From Bacillota bacterium (GTDB taxonomy: Bacteria; Bacillota; Clostridia; Lachnospirales; Lachnospiraceae): a DNA stretch of 37,537 nt. Shown here one piece after another: positions 18,626 through 27,038 of this stretch (position 1 is its first letter; every line of letters begins with the position of its first letter). The translations under genes were made by a program, and so were the position numbers. The DNA is taken from NCBI GenBank assembly GCA_023434365.1, contig JAEYSV010000035.1, forward strand, positions 1-37,537. Reading direction: 5' to 3'. The notes below the pieces were generated by a model that worked only from the letters and a program-made list of their open reading frames with translations, was not told the origin of the DNA and searched no databases.

Positions 18626-19753
18626 ATGAAGGCGCTTGTATATAACGGTTACAAATCAGTTGATGTCCGAAATGTCAGTGATCCTAGTATTGAAAAGAAT
18701 GATGATATTATTGTCAAGATTACTTCTACTTCTATATGCGGTTCAGACTTACACCTAACTCACAACAGAGTACGACATCTGCCTCATGGATTTGTATTAG
18801 GTCATGAAGCTATGGGTATAGTAGAAGAAGCCGGTAAGGAAGTCACTAACGTAAAAAAAGGAGACCGAATCATAGTTCCATTCCCGGTTTCCTGCGGTCA
18901 TTGCTGGTATTGTGAACACGGTCAGTTTAGCCAATGTGACAATTCTAATCCAAATGGAGAAGCGGGCGGAATGTTTGGTTACAGTAAATCCTATGGTGAT
19001 TACGACGGAGGTCAAGCAGAATACCTTCGCGTTCCTTATGCCAATGTTGGCCCAAGAGTAGTTCCTGAAGAGTTAACTGATGAACAGGTTTTATTTTTGA
19101 CAGATATCCTCCCAACCTCTTGCTGGGGGGTTGACATGGCTGGTGTAAAGCCTGGAGATACTGTAGTGATACTGGGTTGTGGCCCAGTAGGTCTTCTAGC
19201 AATTAAATGGTGTATGTTAAAAAATGCGAAAAGAATTATTGCGGTAGACAGAGTTCCTTATCGACTTGCACATGCAAAAAGCTATGGTGTGGAAACGATT
19301 AACATTGAAGATCATGACAATACCGGCCTCTACCTTAAAGAAATTACAGGTGGTGGTGCAGATGAGGTAATCGATTGTGTCGGAATGGATGGAACAATGT
19401 CCGTTGTAGAAACAGTAGAAAGCTTTTTGAAACTTCAAGCTGGCTCAAAGTCAGCAATTGAAATAGCATCTGAAGCAGTAAGAAAATGCGGTACGGTTAT
19501 GTTTGTTGGCGTTTACGGAGGAAGATATAACCTCTTTCCATTTGGCAACTTCTTTACTAGAAACATTACACTAAAAATGGGTCAATGCCCAGCTCATGCT
19601 TATATTGACCCAATCTTAGAGCTTATCAAACAAGGAAAATTTGATGCTACTGATATAATTACCCATAAACTCGCACTTGATCAAGGTGATCATGCATATA
19701 GAATATTTGACGAGAAACAAGAAGATTGCATTAAAGTCATTTTAAAACCTTAG
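18626..19753 (+). CDS. Zinc-dependent medium-chain alcohol/formaldehyde dehydrogenase-like protein
   Basis: The 375-residue MDR-family dehydrogenase has catalytic zinc ligands in SICGSDLH and the GHEAMG segment, and structural-zinc cysteines in CGHCWYCEHGQFSQC. The NAD(P) motif is VVILGCGPVGLLAIKWC. The inserted region after the structural zinc site (GMFGYSKSYGDYDGGQAEYLRVPYAN) resembles glutathione-independent formaldehyde dehydrogenases and related FdhA-like enzymes. AAGGAG precedes the ATG. It is transcribed alone and ends in a shared hairpin. Substrate uncertain. Confidence 0.88.
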   Translation: MKALVYNGYKSVDVRNVSDPSIEKNDDIIVKITSTSICGSDLHLTHNRVRHLPHGFVLGHEAMGIVEEAGKEVTNVKKGDRIIVPFPVSCGHCWYCEHGQFSQCDNSNPNGEAGGMFGYSKSYGDYDGGQAEYLRVPYANVGPRVVPEELTDEQVLFLTDILPTSCWGVDMAGVKPGDTVVILGCGPVGLLAIKWCMLKNAKRIIAVDRVPYRLAHAKSYGVETINIEDHDNTGLYLKEITGGGADEVIDCVGMDGTMSVVETVESFLKLQAGSKSAIEIASEAVRKCGTVMFVGVYGGRYNLFPFGNFFTRNITLKMGQCPAHAYIDPILELIKQGKFDATDIITHKLALDQGDHAYRIFDEKQEDCIKVILKP

Positions 19754-19790
19754 TAAATATATGTTAGAGTAAACTCCTTTCCTATAATAA

Positions 19791-19825
19791 CAGGCCGTGT
19801 TAACTACGAATTAACACGGCCTGTA
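19791..19825. terminator. Strong hairpin between convergent genes
   Basis: A perfect 14-pair stem (ACAGGCCGTGTTAA at 19791-19804 with TTAACACGGCCTGT at 19812-19825) with a 7-base loop. It lies between the convergent dehydrogenase and flavodiiron genes. T runs are weak on both sides, but position and stem favour a bidirectional terminator. Confidence 0.7.
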
Positions 19826-19838
19826 TCTATGATTAACT

Positions 19839-21068
19839 TTATGCTCGGTTAAGAATTTCTTCTGCAAAGATGCGACCTGCCTCAATAGCAAACTCTAATC
19901 CATCTTCACGTGCAAATCTGACTCTTAATGGAAAAAGTGGAGCATCTATTCCCTGATTTGTAATCAGATATCTTTGGTTGATTACCTGAAAACCTGCTTT
20001 GTTAAGATAATCTTCCACATGTGTAATCGCTTCTCCACTCCAGCCAAAGGAACCAAAGGCAGCAGCTAATTTACTACTATGATCTGTATCCTGTAACGAT
20101 TTTAGGAACTCTTCTGCATTACCTACCATGTCACCGTATTTTGTGGAACTTCCAACCAAAATACCATCAAAATCAGGTAACTTTGCCACTATCTCATTCA
20201 CATCAGCGTTCTTAAGATTAAAAATTGAAGTCTCAACACCAGCATCTAACATTCCTTCGGATAACTTTTGTGCAACTTTTGCAGTATTTCCTGTCATGCT
20301 ACTGTAAACGATAGCTACCTTCTTACTATTTTGACTACCCTGACTCAATTTATCATACAGGTCAATGTATTTATCTACATTTTCTCTTAAAACAAATCCA
20401 TGGGATGGCGCAATCATTTTAATGTTAAGCGCTTTAATTTTCTCTAGCATTTCTCTTACATATGGGCGATGAGGAGACATTATAAGTTGATAATAAACTT
20501 TAAAATCTTCAAAATAAAAATCTTCTTGTACTTCGTCATTGAATATCTTATTGGTTGCAATATGAGTACTAAAGATATCACATGGATATAATACTCCATC
20601 GTCAATACTATAAGTAATCATTGTCTCTTCTGTATGAAGAAATGGTGTTTCGATAAATTTTAGTACCTTTCCACCAATGTCTAAGGTATCCTGATCTTTC
20701 ACAATAATAAACTCTCGGTTATGAAGCTTAAACATATCCTTTAAAATTTGCGCTCCAAGTTGTGTTGCAACTATCTTAGCATTTTGAGCCTTAGCTACCA
20801 GAGCTGGCAATGCACCTGCATGATCTGGCTCTACGTGATTAATTACAATATACTCAAGTTTATCTAAGCTGATTAACTGACTTAGATTTTCCACATATTC
20901 TTTACCAAACATAATGTCTACCGTATCAATCACGGTTGGTTTCTCAGTCATCAGAAGATAACTATTATAAGTAGTTCCTCTTTCTAAAATTAATCGGTGA
21001 AATGGTACCTTTCTATCATCTACTTTTCCTACCCAGTATGCATTATCTGAAATTTTTATTGAATTCAT
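19839..21068 (-). CDS. fprA: Flavodiiron protein (A-type flavoprotein; O2/NO reductase)
   Basis: The 409-residue cytoplasmic enzyme reduces O2 to water and/or NO to N2O. The N-terminal metallo-beta-lactamase-like domain holds the di-iron site, with NHVEPDHAG (His78, Glu80, Asp82, His83) and further His ligands in PFLHTEET and PSHG. A flavodoxin domain follows from about residue 250, with the FMN loop SSMTGNTAK. No rubredoxin domain is fused. AAGGAGG precedes the ATG. A TGTGA-type Crp/Fnr site lies 68-83 bases upstream, and the gene for a Crp/Fnr regulator is next, so nitrosative/oxygen stress control is likely (inference). Confidence 0.95.
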   Translation of the reverse strand: MNSIKISDNAYWVGKVDDRKVPFHRLILERGTTYNSYLLMTEKPTVIDTVDIMFGKEYVENLSQLISLDKLEYIVINHVEPDHAGALPALVAKAQNAKIVATQLGAQILKDMFKLHNREFIIVKDQDTLDIGGKVLKFIETPFLHTEETMITYSIDDGVLYPCDIFSTHIATNKIFNDEVQEDFYFEDFKVYYQLIMSPHRPYVREMLEKIKALNIKMIAPSHGFVLRENVDKYIDLYDKLSQGSQNSKKVAIVYSSMTGNTAKVAQKLSEGMLDAGVETSIFNLKNADVNEIVAKLPDFDGILVGSSTKYGDMVGNAEEFLKSLQDTDHSSKLAAAFGSFGWSGEAITHVEDYLNKAGFQVINQRYLITNQGIDAPLFPLRVRFAREDGLEFAIEAGRIFAEEILNRA

Positions 21069-21135
21069 AATTTAATCCTCCTTAATCTGTCATTTGCGAC
21101 CTGATATGAGGATACACCCTTTTCTTATCAAAAAC

Positions 21136-21151
21136 TGTGATTCAAATCATA
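21136..21151 (-). promoter_or_regulatory. Imperfect Crp/Fnr-type operator upstream of the flavodiiron gene
   Basis: TGTGATTCAAATCATA has one consensus half (TGTGA) and one with a single mismatch (TCATA for TCACA). It repeats 11 of the first 13 bases of the perfect operator at 21972-21991. On the minus strand TTGATA follows the site within a few bases and could be the -35, an arrangement suited to activation. Confidence 0.6.
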
Positions 21152-21174
21152 TTTATTAAAGTTTTTTTTAAACT

Positions 21175-21888
21175 CTAATCAATCCCATCTTCCAACGCTT
21201 GCTTATCCTTAATCACTATCTTCTTATTACCTATCATTTCGATAATGCCTTCTTCCTGTAAAAGATTAAGTTTTCTACTCACTGTCTCTCTGGTGAGACC
21301 AATATAATTAGCAATCCCCTCTCTGCTTAATGGAAGGTCAAACTCTACCCCTTCTTTATATTCCTTTCCATATTTATTCGCAAATTCAATTAATACTGCA
21401 TAGATTCTGATATCAACATTTTTTGAGCCCATATTTTGAATGGTGTGTTCTAATCGGTCAATACGATTACTAAGTTCATCAATAATCTTCAAGCCAATCT
21501 CAGGATATTCTTTTATAAGCATACGAAATTCTTTTTTCTGAATCATACATATTTTAGTATCCTCTAACGCTTCAACATAAAAGGCTGCTTCCTGTTCCCT
21601 AAGTAAGCTACTTTCACCAAAAAAGTCTCCTTCAGAAAATATATAAAGAATCTGTTCCTTTCCTTCCTGGCTGTTTTTAAATGCCTTAGTCTGACCCTGA
21701 TTAATAATGACAAGGTTTTCTAACCGTTCTCCTTCCATAACAATTAGTTCTCCCTTGATATACTCTTTATGAATAATTAAGTTTACAATCTTATTTAATT
21801 CCTCTGAATTAAGTAAAGAAAAAATCGGTACTCTTCGCGCACAGACCTGATGATTACATCGATCACAATTGCATCCACTTTTGTTCAT
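21175..21888 (-). CDS. Crp/Fnr-family regulator with N-terminal cysteine cluster
   Basis: The 237-residue regulator has a cyclic-nucleotide-binding-like domain (about 20-140, GDFFGESSLL), a dimerisation helix and a winged HTH (about 185-225, LSREGIANYIGLTRETVSRKL). The recognition helix carries Arg200, Glu201 and Arg205, the pattern by which E. coli CRP reads TGTGA; exactly that half-site occurs in the two intergenic regions here. Four cysteines at positions 6, 8, 11 and 16 (CNCDRCNHQVC) could bind an Fe-S cluster or other redox cofactor. It lies between the flavodiiron gene and the divergent DUF438-hemerythrin gene and probably controls both and itself (inference). Confidence 0.9.
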   Translation of the reverse strand: MNKSGCNCDRCNHQVCARRVPIFSLLNSEELNKIVNLIIHKEYIKGELIVMEGERLENLVIINQGQTKAFKNSQEGKEQILYIFSEGDFFGESSLLREQEAAFYVEALEDTKICMIQKKEFRMLIKEYPEIGLKIIDELSNRIDRLEHTIQNMGSKNVDIRIYAVLIEFANKYGKEYKEGVEFDLPLSREGIANYIGLTRETVSRKLNLLQEEGIIEMIGNKKIVIKDKQALEDGID

Positions 21889-21971
21889 TTGCTTTCCTCC
21901 CGTAATCTGCTTTGATATATTCTATACTATTTTCATAATTTTAATAAGTTATTTTATCGTTATAATTACAA

Positions 21972-21991
21972 ACTGTGATTCCAATCACAGT
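21972..21991. promoter_or_regulatory. Perfect Crp/Fnr-type operator in a divergent promoter region
   Basis: ACTGTGATT-CC-AATCACAGT is a perfect 20-base palindrome containing TGTGA-N6-TCACA. It lies between the divergent Crp/Fnr regulator and DUF438-hemerythrin genes, just before TATACT at 21995-22000 on the plus strand. The match to the regulator's recognition helix makes autoregulation and control of the divergent gene likely. Confidence 0.8.
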
Positions 21992-22078
21992 AATTATACT
22001 ACACGCTTGATATTATTTGTATATAAATCAGGTGCCTTACAGCGTACTTGCTAACAACACAAAGCGGGAGGGAAAAAA

Positions 22079-22834
22079 ATGAATACTAAAAGAATAAATG
22101 ATCTAGCCAATCTACTAGATCGGCTAGGCAAAGAAGGAGTTACACAAGATTTAAGAAATCAAGCCTTAAGTATTGTTGCTAATATTGACCCCATAGAACT
22201 TTCTATGGCTGAACAAAAGTTAATCCAAGATGGTATGGAACCTGAGAAGTTAAGACATCTATGCGATATTCACATGGAGGTATTATCAGGTGAACTAGAT
22301 AAAGTGAAAACTAAACTTACTTCTGGTCATGTAGTTGATACTTTTATTGCAGAACATGAAAAAATCATAGAATTCTTAACCCAATTAGAAACTATTAATT
22401 TTACAATACAAGCACTATCTAACAAGGATGAAAATCCAAGAGTAATTGCCCAGTTGCGTAGACTCACTCTTCTGATCTTAGACGCTGAGCACCACCATCT
22501 TAGAGAAGAATTAGTTCTTTTCCCAGAACTTGAACAAAGAGGAATCACTGGTCCAACAAGAATTATGAGAATGGAGCATGATGAGCTCAGACTTCGCAAA
22601 AAACAGTTAAAGGAAGCAGCTGAAATGGTTGACCTGATGGACTTTAATGATTTTAAAGCCACTGTAGATGAGCAATCCAAATATATCATCTTTAACCTTC
22701 GTGATCATATCTACAAAGAGAATCATATTCTATATCCTACTGCTCTTGAGCACATAACTGATAGTAACCTTTGGAATGATATGAAATTAAGATGCGATGA
22801 TATTGGTTACTGTAGTTTTACACCTAATTTTTAG
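22079..22834 (+). CDS. DUF438-hemerythrin domain protein
   Basis: The 251-residue cytoplasmic protein has an N-terminal DUF438 domain (about 5-85, ending LIQDGMEPEKLRHLCDIHMEVL) followed by a hemerythrin HHE domain. Iron-ligand candidates are in FIAEHEKI, DAEHHHLREE, RMEHDEL and RDHIYKENHILYP. The PAS domain found at the C-terminus of many DUF438 proteins is absent. Such proteins bind O2 or NO or help repair iron centres under nitrosative stress. GGGAGG lies seven bases before the ATG. The gene faces the Crp/Fnr regulator across a perfect operator. Confidence 0.9.
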   Translation: MNTKRINDLANLLDRLGKEGVTQDLRNQALSIVANIDPIELSMAEQKLIQDGMEPEKLRHLCDIHMEVLSGELDKVKTKLTSGHVVDTFIAEHEKIIEFLTQLETINFTIQALSNKDENPRVIAQLRRLTLLILDAEHHHLREELVLFPELEQRGITGPTRIMRMEHDELRLRKKQLKEAAEMVDLMDFNDFKATVDEQSKYIIFNLRDHIYKENHILYPTALEHITDSNLWNDMKLRCDDIGYCSFTPNF

Positions 22835-22923
22835 TATATAATTATGCATAAGATAAAACCTAGAATATAAGGATAACTAAAAGAACCCCAAAAACTATTA
22901 CTCAATTCAAGGAGGAACCTATT

Positions 22924-23157
22924 ATGACACAATTTAATGCACAAGTTGATGCAAGGAAATATGAACCTAGAGATAAGCACAATGTTATTTTCCAAACCTT
23001 CGAAGACTTAAAAACTGGCGAGAAAATGGAACTAATTAATGACCACGACCCACGTCCACTACATTATCAATTGGACGTAGAATATACCGATCAATATGAT
23101 TGGGAATACCTTGAGGAAGGTCCTGAAGTATGGCGAGTGGCTATAGGTAAAAAATAG
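22924..23157 (+). CDS. DUF2249 protein
   Basis: The 77-residue protein contains the hallmarks of DUF2249: a start resembling DAR...PRDKH, an IFQTFEDLKTGE segment, the highly conserved NDHDPRPLHYQ, and WEYLEEGPEVWRV near the end. This small fold often occurs beside or fused to DUF438 and hemerythrin domains and in NO/redox gene clusters. It lies 89 bases after the DUF438-hemerythrin gene on the same strand, with an AAGGAGG site. Exact role unknown. Confidence 0.9.
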   Translation: MTQFNAQVDARKYEPRDKHNVIFQTFEDLKTGEKMELINDHDPRPLHYQLDVEYTDQYDWEYLEEGPEVWRVAIGKK

Positions 23158-23212
23158 AGCTATATATCGCAGCCGATAAACATAATCCCATGTAATAGAA
23201 AATATAAGAAAG

Positions 23213-23250
23213 ACCGTCACCTAGTTCATTAATAACAGTGACGGTTCTTT
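23213..23250. terminator. Bidirectional terminator
   Basis: ACCGTCAC (23213-23220) pairs with GTGACGGT (23238-23245), with a T-rich tail on both strands. It separates the DUF2249 gene from the convergent LysM gene. Confidence 0.7.
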
Positions 23251-23266
23251 TAGTGATTGTGAATAT

Positions 23267-24577
23267 CTATTCTTCTGGCAATAGCTTTATAATTCTATAA
23301 ATAGAATTGAACATAATCCATATTTGTGGGTAAAAACTCATTATATTCCACAATCCAGTTCCTTGCAAAGCATTTTCAATTGTTAATTTAATAATTTCAT
23401 TAATCGTTCTAGCATCTACAAACCTTACTTCGTGTTTGATGATATCTGTTCTGGATTCATACTCATAACTAAAGTAAGGTGTTTTTGAAACCTCATCAAA
23501 TAATATTGTAGAATCTGTTAAATATGCCAAGTTAATCGCCGCATTAATTGTATAAGAATTCGCTTTGGTATAACCTCTTATATAGGGAAGTGTCCAAATA
23601 TAACCGATTAAAGGAAAACTTATATTAAGTTTTTTCGGGTCAACCATTTTTTTAACATAATCCAAATACTCTTTAACTTCTGGTATAGAGCCAACAGGTC
23701 TTGGCGGCCCTATAAGAGTACCCCAGTATAAGCTTGTTAAGTAGAGCCCTTTAACTAGCTTGCCAACTTCTGTGTAATCTAATTTTTCGTAAACGCTTTC
23801 ACCTTCAGGTCGTTCTATCCCCGAATCTACTGTCACAAATACAGTAAAACCTTCTTCATTAATAAGAGGAACAATACGTTTCAGCAGTTCAATATATAAT
23901 CTCTGCGTTCTCTCATTAAGTACTGTAAATACCATATTCGCTCCATAATACCCTTTTTCCTTCATAACTTGAATCATGTTCTTGGCTAGCGCTAATTGAG
24001 CCTCAGGATTTATCAGAATCTCATAACCCACTTGAGGATTACGATTACCACTAATATCCAAGCTTGATATAAGTAGTAATGGCTGCACTCCAAATTGTTT
24101 TGCCAAGGTAGTAATTTCTGATTCATTATAGTATGGCTTCAAATTCCCTTTTTCGCTCATCTTATAATTCATAATTGTTAGATACGTTAAATATGGTAGT
24201 GTAATTCTTAAAGTATTCAATCCTACAAAAGAGAATACATAACCGTTTGACGTTATTTCTGTTTGCGTGTTATAACTAATTACAAGCATTTCTCCAACTG
24301 TAAGAGACTCTTTCTCCCAAAGATAAGGATTATTTCTATATAATTGCATTAACGGAATGCCAAAGCTATCTGCTATTCCTTCTAAGGAATCCCCGTCCTT
24401 TATGACATATATTTGTGTTGGGTAGGTAATAACCAGAGTATCACCGACTACCAGATTATTAAGGTCGGTCACAAAATTTTCCTGAGCTAATCTAGTTTCC
24501 GATACTTTGAACGTATTTGCAATTGATGTAATAGTATCCCCTTCTTGTACTACATAAACATTCATGTTGTTATCCAT
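23267..24577 (-). CDS. LysM protein with catalytically degenerate YaaH/SleL-like GH18 domain
   Basis: The 436-residue protein has two LysM domains (about 7-52 and 56-102; YVVQEGDTITSIAN, YVIKDGDSLEGIAD) and a GH18-type domain (about 110-436) laid out like spore cortex/peptidoglycan N-acetylglucosaminidases of the YaaH/SleL group (LPYLTYLTIMNYKM, YWGTLIGPPRPV, FPLIGYIWTLPY). At the active site the family has GYYGxNxDFE; here it is GYYGANMVFT, so the catalytic Asp and Glu are Val216 and Thr218. It probably binds but does not cut glycan. There is no signal peptide, as in other spore-targeted YaaH proteins. The start is uncertain: the AGGGG is very close to the first ATG, and homology with the other copy extends upstream. 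Confidence 0.85.
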   Translation of the reverse strand: MDNNMNVYVVQEGDTITSIANTFKVSETRLAQENFVTDLNNLVVGDTLVITYPTQIYVIKDGDSLEGIADSFGIPLMQLYRNNPYLWEKESLTVGEMLVISYNTQTEITSNGYVFSFVGLNTLRITLPYLTYLTIMNYKMSEKGNLKPYYNESEITTLAKQFGVQPLLLISSLDISGNRNPQVGYEILINPEAQLALAKNMIQVMKEKGYYGANMVFTVLNERTQRLYIELLKRIVPLINEEGFTVFVTVDSGIERPEGESVYEKLDYTEVGKLVKGLYLTSLYWGTLIGPPRPVGSIPEVKEYLDYVKKMVDPKKLNISFPLIGYIWTLPYIRGYTKANSYTINAAINLAYLTDSTILFDEVSKTPYFSYEYESRTDIIKHEVRFVDARTINEIIKLTIENALQGTGLWNIMSFYPQIWIMFNSIYRIIKLLPEE

Positions 24578-24739
24578 AACCCCTGATTTTTTACTATTAT
24601 ATGAGTTTCTGTTAACATGTATTACTTTCTGGCTATCTATTTCCTTTCATTAATCTACTTACTAAACAATCTGCAAACACCTTGTCCCTTTTTATGACCA
24701 CTCTTTCCAAGTCTGTTAGCAAGCAAAAAAGCTATACTT

Positions 24740-25585
24740 TTATACGCCCGAATAAGAAGCAAACCCACCATCAATTGGCAGAATTGCACCATTAACAAAT
24801 CCTGAAGCTTCTTCGCTTGCTAGGAATAATACAGCACCGATTAGTTCTTCTACTTCACCAAAACGATTCATCGGAGTTCCAGCAAGTATTTTTCCCGTTC
24901 TGGCGGTTGGGGTGCCATCTTCATTAAAAAGAAGCTTAGCATTTTGCTTTGTAGAGAAAAATCCTGGGGCAATTGCATTACAGCGAATACCTACTTTTGA
25001 AAAATGCACAGCTAACCACTGTGTTAAGTTAGAGACCGCTGCTTTTGCTCCACTATAGGCAGGTATCTTAGTAAGTGGAGTGTATGAATTCATTGAAGAA
25101 ATATTAATGATGCTAGCACCTTTTTTATTAATCATATCCATTGCAAATACCTGCGTTGGGATTAAAGTACCCATAAAATTCAGATTAAAGACCATGGATA
25201 CTCCACTAGGATCTAGATCAAAAAATGTCTTCATTTTTCCTAAATCTTCTGGTATAAAATATTCATCATCCGTTGTTGCTTTTGGATTGTTACCACCTGC
25301 ACCATTAATCAAAATATCACATGTCCCTAACTCTTTGTTAATTCTTGTTCTAGCAGCCTCACAGCTCTCCTTCTCCAAAACATTGCACTGATAACTGCTA
25401 GCGATATAACCTTTTTCAACAATATTAACTGCAATTACTTTGGCTGTTTCCTCATTTAAATCAAGAAGTGCTACTTTTGCTCCTGCCATAGCCACAGCTT
25501 CAGCAAGAACGGAACAGATAACGCCTCCGGCACCCGTAATTACAACTACTTTTCCGGACAAATCTATTTGAAAAGGTAGCTTCAT
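24740..25585 (-). CDS. uxuB: D-mannonate oxidoreductase (SDR type, fructuronate reductase)
   Basis: The 281-residue short-chain dehydrogenase has the cofactor loop TGAGGVIC, NGAGGNN, Ser in INISSMNSYTP and the catalytic YSGAK (Tyr-x3-Lys). It lies four bases after uxuA, and its ribosome site is in the end of that gene, so the two are coupled. In many Firmicutes an SDR replaces the long-chain UxuB. The reaction would be fructuronate + NAD(P)H to D-mannonate in glucuronate breakdown. The assignment rests on the pairing with UxuA; sequence alone says SDR. Confidence 0.85.
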   Translation of the reverse strand: MKLPFQIDLSGKVVVITGAGGVICSVLAEAVAMAGAKVALLDLNEETAKVIAVNIVEKGYIASSYQCNVLEKESCEAARTRINKELGTCDILINGAGGNNPKATTDDEYFIPEDLGKMKTFFDLDPSGVSMVFNLNFMGTLIPTQVFAMDMINKKGASIINISSMNSYTPLTKIPAYSGAKAAVSNLTQWLAVHFSKVGIRCNAIAPGFFSTKQNAKLLFNEDGTPTARTGKILAGTPMNRFGEVEELIGAVLFLASEEASGFVNGAILPIDGGFASYSGV

Positions 25586-25588
25586 TCC

Positions 25589-26644
25589 TTACTCTCCTTT
25601 CGCTTGCTTTTCTATCGCCTCCCAAAGACCGTTTAAATACATAGCCCCTAGTGCTCGATCGAACAAGCCATAACCAGGTCTTCCTGTTTCACCCCAGATC
25701 ATTCTTCCATGGTCCGGACGGATATACCCTGTAAACCCATTATCATACAGAGCTTTCATTATAGCATACATATCTAAGCTTCCACAGGCAGACAGATGCG
25801 CTCGTTCTTCAAAACCATTTTCCAAGACAGCCACATTACGCATATGGGCAAAATGTATTCTACCCATTTTCGCATATTTTGCAGCTAATTTTACAACATC
25901 ATTCTTATTTGAGCATCCAAGAGAGCCCGCGCATAAGGTAATACCATTATGAGGGTCATCCACTAACTTAAGAAAACGATCTAAGTTCTTCTCCTCTGTA
26001 ATAATTCTTGGCAAACCAAATATACTCCAACATGGGTCATCCTCATGGATAGCCATGTTAACATCATACTTAGCTGCCACCGGGATTACTCTTTCAAGAA
26101 AATATTGTAGATTGCTCCACAAATCATCTTCCGTTAAGGCATTATACTGCTGCACTATATTTTTAAGTTCTTCTCTTGTATAACTTGAATCCCAACCAGG
26201 CAATGTCAAATCACTGTCACTTTCAAGAGGATTTACCTTGTCCACCTGTTCCTGGTAATAAACTAAGGTAGTAGAACCATCGGGAAGCTTGTGATCTAGC
26301 TGTGTCCGTGTCCAGTCAAAAACAGGCATAAAGTTATAACAAATACATTTAATCCCTGCTTCTGCTACTCTTCGGATATTTTCACAGTAATTTTCAATAT
26401 ATTTGTCTCTAGAAGGCTTGCCTAGCTTAATATCCTCATGAACAGGAATGCTTTCAATTACTTCAAAATGAAGCCCAGCTGCTTCGGTTAGTTTTTTTAA
26501 CTTTGCAATGCTTTCTCTACTCCATACCTCACCAACAGCAACATCGTATATTGCAGTGACGATGGAATGCATTCCTGGAATCTGTCGAATATTTTCTAAT
26601 GTAACCTTATCATCCTCACCGTACCACCGAAATGATAGTTTCAT
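25589..26644 (-). CDS. uxuA: Mannonate dehydratase
   Basis: The 351-residue enzyme converts D-mannonate to 2-keto-3-deoxygluconate. It starts MKLSFRWYGEDDKV and contains family segments IPVHEDIKLG, CYNFMPVFDWTRT, the AIHEDDPCWSIFGLPRI metal region, GSLGC and HFAHMRN, and ends with IRPDHGRMIWGE...PGYGLFDRALGAMYLNGLWEA. Its length is typical. AAAGGAG precedes the ATG. It is the first gene of a two-gene operon with the SDR oxidoreductase; no uronate isomerase or KDG kinase is in the window. Confidence 0.95.
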   Translation of the reverse strand: MKLSFRWYGEDDKVTLENIRQIPGMHSIVTAIYDVAVGEVWSRESIAKLKKLTEAAGLHFEVIESIPVHEDIKLGKPSRDKYIENYCENIRRVAEAGIKCICYNFMPVFDWTRTQLDHKLPDGSTTLVYYQEQVDKVNPLESDSDLTLPGWDSSYTREELKNIVQQYNALTEDDLWSNLQYFLERVIPVAAKYDVNMAIHEDDPCWSIFGLPRIITEEKNLDRFLKLVDDPHNGITLCAGSLGCSNKNDVVKLAAKYAKMGRIHFAHMRNVAVLENGFEERAHLSACGSLDMYAIMKALYDNGFTGYIRPDHGRMIWGETGRPGYGLFDRALGAMYLNGLWEAIEKQAKGE

Positions 26645-26705
26645 AATTTATCTCCTTTGTTTTTCGAATTTACTATAATATGTCAGTGTTCATTATAACA
26701 CATTA

Positions 26706-26963
26706 TCAGAAAAAATTCTCGCAATTGCTTCTTTCATCGCCTCCATAGGAAATCTCAGTAAGGGTACAGCCCGACCACTCTTTTCTGAACTCTTGAATTA
26801 TTGTATCTATTGCAGTTTTAATATCCTCGTCAGAATAAATTTCCGAAGGAACATCGATAATATTTGCATTCTTAGTATTGTCACCACATGCACGAAGACA
26901 AAAAACCAAAAAAAGGCAAAGAACTAAAAAAAGACAAAACATAAGACTTATACATTTCTTCAT
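26706..26963 (-). CDS. Short lipoprotein, probably a truncated family member
   Basis: The 85-residue protein has a signal peptide with an unusual repeated core (CLFLVL-CLFLVF-CL) and a lipobox ending in Cys26 (LRAC). The mature part is under 60 residues (EIYSDEDIKTAIDTIIQEFRKEW..CTLTEISYGGDE). That pattern resembles the N-terminal half of longer clostridial lipoproteins, and here it stops soon after YGGDE, so the gene may be truncated. GAGG precedes the ATG. It is 76 bases past the carboxypeptidase gene on the same strand. Function unknown. Confidence 0.6.
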   Translation of the reverse strand: MKKCISLMFCLFLVLCLFLVFCLRACGDNTKNANIIDVPSEIYSDEDIKTAIDTIIQEFRKEWSGCTLTEISYGGDERSNCENFF

Positions 26964-27038
26964 AAGATAAACCTCCTCTTAACTGAACCAGTTCAATATT
27001 ATTTGCTATTGAAAATCTGACATAGCCTTAGGTTATTA

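Noticed and set aside
22327..22689. 120-codon minus-strand frame inside the DUF438-hemerythrin gene
   Set aside because: Antisense to a clearly conserved gene; Ser/Cys-rich shadow composition.
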